From: Batillaria attramentaria | Lineage: Eukaryota; Mollusca; Gastropoda; Batillariidae | Direction: 5' to 3' | Assembly: GCA_018292915.2 (NCBI GenBank) | Contig: JACVVK020000462.1 | Span: 191,001 to 255,000, forward strand | DNA length: 64,000 nucleotides | In this document: positions 33,873 to 64,000 of the stretch, piece after piece | Layout of the letters: every line of letters starts with the position of its first letter | Numbering within the stretch: position 1 is the stretch's first letter | Program-made: the position numbers and the translations under genes | The notes under the pieces: generated by a model | What the model was told of the DNA's origin: nothing | What the model saw: only the letters and a program-made list of their open reading frames with translations | The model's database searches: none

Positions 33873-34213
33873 CTCTCTCTCTCTCTCTCTCTCGATGGAA
33901 ACAACTGACCGGGCTTGTCAGACCAATCTTGGTTTTGGAAGAGAGACGTCAAGTTGTTTTCTTTGAAATCTATGACGTTTTCCTCATTGGGATGACGCAT
34001 AATACATTTGACGTAATAACTTTGACTCGGATACAATTCTTGCAATGAAAGCAGCCCCATGAAAATTGAAGTGTTGCTGCTGCGCTGTGTAAAGATCGAA
34101 TTTATACCGGCTCAATGTGTTTAACAGACAAGTCTGCGCGGCGAACGTTTTTTCACTATGTGTTATGTCTGCTGCGCGCGCGCGCACACAGACACACACA
34201 GACATACGCGCGC

Positions 34214-34258
<45 letters not shown>

Positions 34259-35538
34259 GACTTGCGCGAGCCGCGTTTGTGCATGTGCTCCATTGAGACC
34301 TATGTGGTGTTCTCTCACTCTACTATGCTATTGAGTGACAGTCAGTGGGAAAAACAAAGCTCACTACATCAATGAAACTCCCGCTTTCCCCGTCTACAAA
34401 TAGAGAACTTCCGAAAAGTGACGACACACCCCCACGTCAATCAAACATGACGTCGGCAAACTGACGCTGATACAGTTTTGCGTCAGTGCGCTGTGCCTTT
34501 TCTGCGATGTTTGTGAGGCGTGTGGCTTGTGTAAAGGAAATGTGCTTCGAGTACAAATTTTCGAGTCAACTGACGACAACGGCTGCAGTGAATTTTTCTA
34601 ATTTTTTTTGTATATTTTTTATGGCACCCCAGGCTCATTATCTATGTATAGTAGGAGCGATTTTGAGATCTAAAGTGTGTTCACCAGCACTTTCATCAGG
34701 TACGGTTTACGCCAAAAGTATAAAAGCGACAACCTCCAAAATTCACTCAGTTGAGAGTCCGTATTCATGCTATCTATGTCCAAAAAATGGAGTGGTTTAG
34801 GTAAATATTACGCCTTTAAACGCCAGAAAGCCACTTTTTCTGAAAAGGGCGATAACTCGCAAATCATGTGTGCAATCGTACCTGGATCGGGCCTTCTATT
34901 CAACAATCTTGATTCATTTAGAAACCCCAAATTTGAAATCGATCGGTTCAGTATTTTCGGAGAAATAGGCATCTGAACTGGGTTCACATGCAATGTCAAC
35001 TCAGGCTCGGTTTACATGAAAACTATAAGAGCGACCATTTTCTAGTAGTGAATCAATTCAGAGTCCGTATTCAAGCTATCTACTGCCAAAAAATTGAGTG
35101 ATTTAAATAAATATTACGCCTGTACACGAAAGACAACCAACTTGTCTCAGAAGGGCGATAACTCCCAAATCACTTAAGCAATCATCACACGCTTGAATCG
35201 TCTAATGTAACATTTTGATAAATTTGGATACCCCAAATTTGAAGCCATTCGGTTAAGTATCTTCGAAGAAACGGGCCCGGACACAATTCACACACGCACA
35301 CACGCACACACATCCGCACAGACGGCACTCACTGAGGAGGAGAAGTGCGTTCGGAACACCATACGCGTCAGCATCGATGACGCAAGTTTTCTTACGTCAT
35401 TGTCAGAGTTACACTTGCATAATCGTCTCTGCGGGAGATCGGCAGTGACGTGCGTTTGTACCACAGATGCTTGCCTATGAACGTGGAAATTTTAGCCCGT
35501 CCTATTATGTTGTTTCCATTACTATGGAAACAACATAA
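33718..35538 (+). mobile_element. Repeat R copy 3 (1.8 kb)
   Basis: Near-identical to copy 1 over its full length, with the same left end, (CA)n(CT)n block, CG/CA-rich patch, two internal direct repeats and right-end hairpin. High similarity suggests recent spread. Confidence 0.88.
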
Positions 35539-36833
35539 CAAACACAGACCAGGCATCTGAAAGCCAGGCAGAGATCCTCTGACGTTGCCCAAAGCTAAGC
35601 AAAACAGCCCTCACACACCCCAAAGACACTCGCCCAGCCAAGCAGCCAAAGACACACGCCAGGAACAATTTGTCCTGAAGGGCCAAAAGCCATAGGACGT
35701 AAAGCAAGCTAATGATGATGGCCATGCGTCTTTCAGTTCGAGTGCACGTGGCCAGGGAGGACGTCGCCAGTTTAGTGTGCTGTCATCGTTATTTTTATCG
35801 TCGAGAGACCACGTTTTCTGATTTTCTGCCATCACAGTATATGCAACCCTCACTCTGTAAGTATACTTGTAATTTTGCTTTATATGTATTGGATATGCAT
35901 TGATGATTGGATTGCCATGTTTGTACCAAGCGTGCTGGGTTTTGCCCATCACAGTTTAGTAGTATTCTTTTACTTTGGTAATTCCCTTATGGTAGTTCAT
36001 TGCGTAGCTGAGAGACCGCTCCACGTTTCCATTTTGTCATTTTAGTACCTTGGCCCGTGGCCGTATATCATGAATCCACCATCAAAGTATCTTGAACTGT
36101 TTCTATTGTTCGGAGTTTTTGAAATGTTCCATTGCTTGATCTGGTAATTGCTGTTGTGTCAGCTCGATCTATATTATTGATCTGATTTCATGTGTAAAAT
36201 GTTATTGTTCTAGTGCTGAATCTGTAACTAGCAGCCAAACGGGTATTTTCATTCACTGACACGTTTTCCTTTGTTTGACTAGGCCGTAATCTCTCCCCTT
36301 TCTCCCCACGTGGCCGTGCCTTTATTTCCACCTTCCCATTGTGTAATCGCGTGACGTCACATGGCGTCACCGGATGTATATTATGTAATCCGTCCGCCAT
36401 CTTAGTTAAATCCCGTCCGCTGCTTTGTTCCCATCTTGAGTGACGTAGTGTCCAGTTAATCGTTGTATTCTGCCGGCACTCTAACTGTAATTTGACTGAA
36501 TTGTCATTCATCCATTGATCATGAGTAGATGTTCTATAGCCGGCCATGTGGTCTCTTGAACGTAACCGTTGATACACGGCTCTCTCTCTCTCTCTCCCGC
36601 TCTCTCTCCCCTATGCTTTGTGTACTAGTTTAATTATATCCGTTGTCGGTCAGTCAGTTGATGATTGCTTTTTACGTTATGATGTTAATTATCATTTTTG
36701 TTTTGTCCTTCCAGGCACTGTTTTGTTGTTGTTGTTGTTTTGTTTTGTTTTGTTTTCCTGAGTGTCAGAATAAACCAACACAAGTCAAAGCGACCACTGC
36801 GTTGCGTCCCTTGCCTACACACGGTTAGATCTG
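35539..36833. other. Unclassified intergenic sequence, possible old LTR-like fragment
   Basis: Contains GTGACGTCAC, CT-rich runs and AATAAA near 36769, but I find no paired copy or coding sequence. The region is left unclassified. Confidence 0.4.
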
Positions 36834-36835
36834 AT

Positions 36836-37108
36836 TATCGGAGACAGAGTGTTTGGCTTCTTTCGTGGCAGGTGAAAAATAAAACGCTGGGAATAAAGTG
36901 CGTTGCGTTTGAATTGACAGAACCACGACCTGTTCTAACGCCCCCCCCCCTTCCCCCCAAAGAAAGAGAGAAAGAAACCAACCCCCCCCCCCAAAAAAAA
37001 AAAAAAAAAAAAACGTTATGCAAAACTGCAAAAGTGTTTTACGGGACCATGGTATCCTGCCTCATAAGCAGCCGCTCCCATAAACCTATCATCGACGCAG
37101 TCTCACGG

Positions 37109-37150
<42 letters not shown>

Positions 37151-37326
37151 CCTGTTTTGCCCGGATAGTCTTGTCTTTTTCCCCACGTGGACCTGTTGTA
37201 CATGTGGGCTTTACCCCCCCCCCCCCCCCCCCCGAGAGTTTCAGAGCTGAGTCAGCACTTAACACAGTACAGACAATGCCACGACTAGGCTTTCACGACA
37301 ACAGCCCCCCAAAACTGATTTGTTTC

Positions 37327-37328
<2 letters not shown>
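36836..37328. repeat. Half-kilobase duplicate of 49052-49597
   Basis: Shares long runs with the 49-kb copy in direct orientation (GAGACAG.GTGTTTGGCTTC, GACCTGTTCTAACGCCCC, GGGACCATGGTATCCTGCC, CCCGAGAGTTTCAGAGCTGA), with differing poly(C), poly(A) and GA tracts. Confidence 0.85.
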
Positions 37329-37329
<1 letters not shown>

Positions 37330-37372
<43 letters not shown>

Positions 37373-37443
37373 AAAGAGTGTTGAGACAACTCCGTTACTG
37401 TCAAAGGAACAAGTTTATTGTCTCTGACGAATCTGTTTACAAG
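37330..37443 (-). terminator. Candidate troponin I poly(A) region
   Basis: On the minus strand AATAAA (plus TTTATT near 37407) is followed about 35 bases later by a long TG-rich tract (37330-37370), a plausible downstream GU-rich element. It would give troponin I a 3'UTR of about 2 kb. Inferred, not demonstrated. Confidence 0.35.
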
Positions 37444-39443
37444 TGGCTAGGATAAGCAGGCAATACTCACGTCCGACTCTATATTCGGAGAGACAAGATA
37501 GTGAGGAAGGAATAAACAGCATCGTAGGCGGCACTGCATCTACAACACTGTCACCAAGGCAATACAATTTTGTATCTATCTGGCTGACGTTCCCCAAAAT
37601 AGACCTATCAGTGGTGTGATGTTTTTTTTTTTCCTCAAGGAAAAGCTACCTGCACGGGCAACGGTGCATGAAATCAAAAGCGAAACAATCTACGTATCAA
37701 AAACCACAAGCTTGAAAACAAGAAACTCATCGCTGTACTCTGAAAACGGTGATCACACATCATGGCGATGGTCGCATTTAAAAGCGTGAAGAGAATGCTT
37801 GTGTGAAGCTTGACAATGCAACTGTTTCGTTGGTAACGAAACGGAAGTATAAGCGATGGCTGATCACACTGATAGGTCAAGAGCTTCATGCTTACAGATA
37901 ATTACTGATGGACACCACACAGCGCAGATATTTTACCTGCTTTTTAAATCTGCAAAAAAGTTGCCCTTCCTGCTAAAGCCATAACCGTCAGTGGAGTTAC
38001 TGCATGGTGAAGCAAAAACATGTCTTAGCGAGAAAAAAAAAACTGAGATGACAAATCTCGCTACGGCACTTAAAGTTCTGAAGTCATTGGATGTGTTCCG
38101 TTTGCTTTCAACAACAAAACCGAGAGAAAAAAAGTGCAGCTGTGGCAGAAGATGGCAAATGAACCAGTGACTCACAGGCAATAGCAAAAAACGGATTAGT
38201 CAACTCCAGCTACAACTATGTCGCTATCAGAACACAAAATCTACCCCTGTGTTGAAACGTCCCAGCATTCACAACACCAATAAAAAGTAAATCTGTGTCA
38301 ACACGCACACACAAACAGATATAAGTGAAGTTTACAGATCTGTCAAGTTGGCATCTTTTTAAGCAACTGTCTGAGGCACATGGTCACTAGCTTCCCTTGA
38401 TAGAGTTGTCCCCCTTTGCCGTCTTCAAACCGCCATAGCCAGCCATTACAGGGTGTAGTAATATGAATAGAAAGACAGATGTACATGCAACCATAGAGAA
38501 GACTAAACCTACTGGGATACAAAACTCAAATGATACGAGAATTCTCAAATAAATAAATATTCGTTTACAACAGCGCGTAAACACTGAACGGCATATGTGC
38601 AAAAACCTTTCTTTAGCGTATGGATGGTGCCTTTTCACAAAACAACGACCTCCTCATACTCTTCGCATGAAATAAAAAATTCATGGGTAAAATCTTTTCC
38701 CCACACACCGTGGCAAGCAGGAAGCAAGGGGATATCTACATAGGACAATGACTTTTTTTCACAACGGATTTCGGGGAAAGAAAACACACGACAGACAAGG
38801 GTGCAAAATATATCACTGATGAAAAACAAAGTGAGACTATATTTTTAAAAAAAAATGATGTTCAAACTAGTTTGAACAAAAAAAAAAAAAAAAAAATCAA
38901 TCACAGGAGAAAAAAAATGCTGTAATGGCAAGGCCCATTCCGCGACCTACACTTAACCATCTCACACAACGCTCACATGATAACTTACATACAATAGATT
39001 AAGACACGAAACTGAAAAAAATGGCTCGTTATCCTGCATTTAGACTCAATAACAAAACGGGTTCAGTTAAAGTATTGTCTCTCAGAAAACCAGGCAGACT
39101 AGAAAGTTGAACACTCTATGTACATGAGCACATGAGAGAAAAGTGAGAAACCGTTCGGCAGAAGACAAGAGATGCGTGAAGGAGAAAGAAGCGAGGCGTA
39201 GCGATAGCCGATGACCAGCAAATAATTTTTTTTTTAAAGTCGTGTAGTAGATATTCACATAAAAAGTCCTGTTCCAAAGAGAGAAAACAAAATGAGAAAG
39301 AGGTGGAGGCAAAGCTAGCAGCAACCAAAAGTCTCTACAGAAACCTAGTCGTAGTAGCAGCAGTTTGCCCCACAGACAGTGCCTCGGAAAACATGGTCAC
39401 ACGAAAGGTCTGCTCAAAAACTGGACTGATCGAAACGGGGTGT
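37444..39443 (-). other. Probable 3'UTR and downstream flank of troponin I
   Basis: No coding exon seen. 38249-38683 is duplicated in copy A (about 21637-22060), whereas 38684-39472 is absent from it. Short A-runs near 38870-38895. Confidence 0.45.
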
Positions 39444-63049
<23,606 letters not shown>

Positions 63050-64000
63050 CTGTAGTGAACAAACAGGATTGTTGGCATTCATACACTTATGTTCACTCAA
63101 CACGCCAGAAGATTTGGTTTCTAATCCACTCAGCCAGCTGCAACAAGACTGCTGAGTTTGTTGCACACCATGCTGAAATACTAAAAACAAGGAAAGAACG
63201 TTTTTTTGTCTGTCACACTGTCCAAAAATGTACAATAAAGGAGTGGTTCTGTTCCGAACCATGCAACTCCTATACTTAAAATTTGAAATAATCACACGCA
63301 TGAATCTGTTGATACATTGTGGGAATGATTTACTTTTGTACTGAAAGGGAATGGGGTGGGAGGGAGAGGGCAAAACATATTTGGGCCATGTGACAAGACA
63401 ATGAACATCAGCCTAAGCAATCACATTTGTTAATCACTAGTGATTCTAGGAGCACTCTTCAAACATGTTAATACAAAAATTCAAAATCGCTCTGGACTCA
63501 GCATCCAAGGCAAGAAAACGATTGTCTACAACTGCTGGAAAATCCAGAACACGGCAAACTGTTACTGTGCAACGCAAGACTGAAAATGAAAACTGTTGGC
63601 ACACCAAACGGCATGCATCTACGGAAAAGACCAAAAAACCCTATGCGTCAGTGTGCTGCAGATACTTCAGAGACACTCCTGAACGAATGAAATGTGATAT
63701 ATACAGTTCTGTATCTGATATCTTCCTTCGTCCAAAATGAACAGTACCGGTACAATAATTTTATGCAGGAAATAAGCTGTGTAAAATGTATGCGATGTTG
63801 TAATTAGGATGAAAAAAAAAAATCAGTGAGTTCTTTGTAATAACTTGGAGTGAATCTTGTTTTCATTTGGACTTTATGAAGAAAGCACTCAGTTTATTAC
63901 AACGTCTTCAAAGGGTACAAAATTACAGAACTAAGTTCGGACGGACATGAGTCATAAGACATGTTATCACTTTGGCGAGAAACGTATTTTGACTGAAAAA
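63050..64000 (-). other. Troponin I 5' intron, continuing beyond the window
   Basis: No further exon recognised. The codon split at 63049 requires an upstream exon, which may lie outside. Confidence 0.45.

Noticed and set aside
63465..63740. 91-codon plus-strand open frame
   Set aside because: No recognisable domain, splice context or homology by eye; lies antisense in the troponin I 5' intron.

Overview
The window is eukaryotic. Genes are split into short exons with GT-AG introns, (CA)n/(GT)n microsatellites occur every few kb, and tRNA-derived SINEs, non-LTR retrotransposons and small DNA transposons fill the gaps. A troponin I gene with a long Glu/Arg-rich N-terminal extension points to a lophotrochozoan, most likely a gastropod or other mollusc. 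The species is not determinable from the sequence alone.

Layout. (1) 2074-7589, plus strand: a complete ten-exon very-long-chain 3-oxoacyl-CoA reductase (HSD17B12-type SDR), with a 3'UTR running to about 9.2 kb. (2) 9796-19590, minus strand, convergent with it: a twelve-exon group II PLP-dependent decarboxylase of the aromatic-L-amino-acid decarboxylase family. Every splice junction I reconstruct is in phase, but three exons carry net single-base indels. (3) 21.6-27.4 kb: a decayed partial duplicate of the troponin I gene that keeps three of its exons and has been hit by a 5'-truncated LINE. (4) 27.9-35.5 kb: a transposon cluster with three copies of a 0.4-2.4 kb family (called R here), a perfectly palindromic 92-bp TTAA insertion, a SINE with target-site duplications, a CAGGG-ended MITE and an internally deleted LINE. 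(5) 39444-63049, minus strand: troponin I. It has two alternative 5' ends: a short one (MDEDDY) at 48.3 kb and a long Glu/Arg/Pro-rich one from at least 63 kb.

The most unusual feature is inside troponin I. Between two N-terminal coiled-coil exons lie two very large coding exons (51693-55699 and 55986-57255, about 1,760 codons). They are on the same strand, use canonical splice sites and have the same phase-0 boundaries as the neighbouring troponin exons. If spliced in, they would create a giant Ser/Thr/Pro-rich troponin I isoform. Alternatively they are a nested gene with its own start. Each carries one net frameshift and the larger also one in-frame stop, so assembly indels or decay must be excluded.

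The three genes do not form a pathway: fatty-acid elongation in the ER, amine synthesis in the cytosol, and thin-filament regulation in muscle. Most of the remaining sequence is repeats. Related repeat copies inside the window give several 'empty site' comparisons that define insertion boundaries directly.
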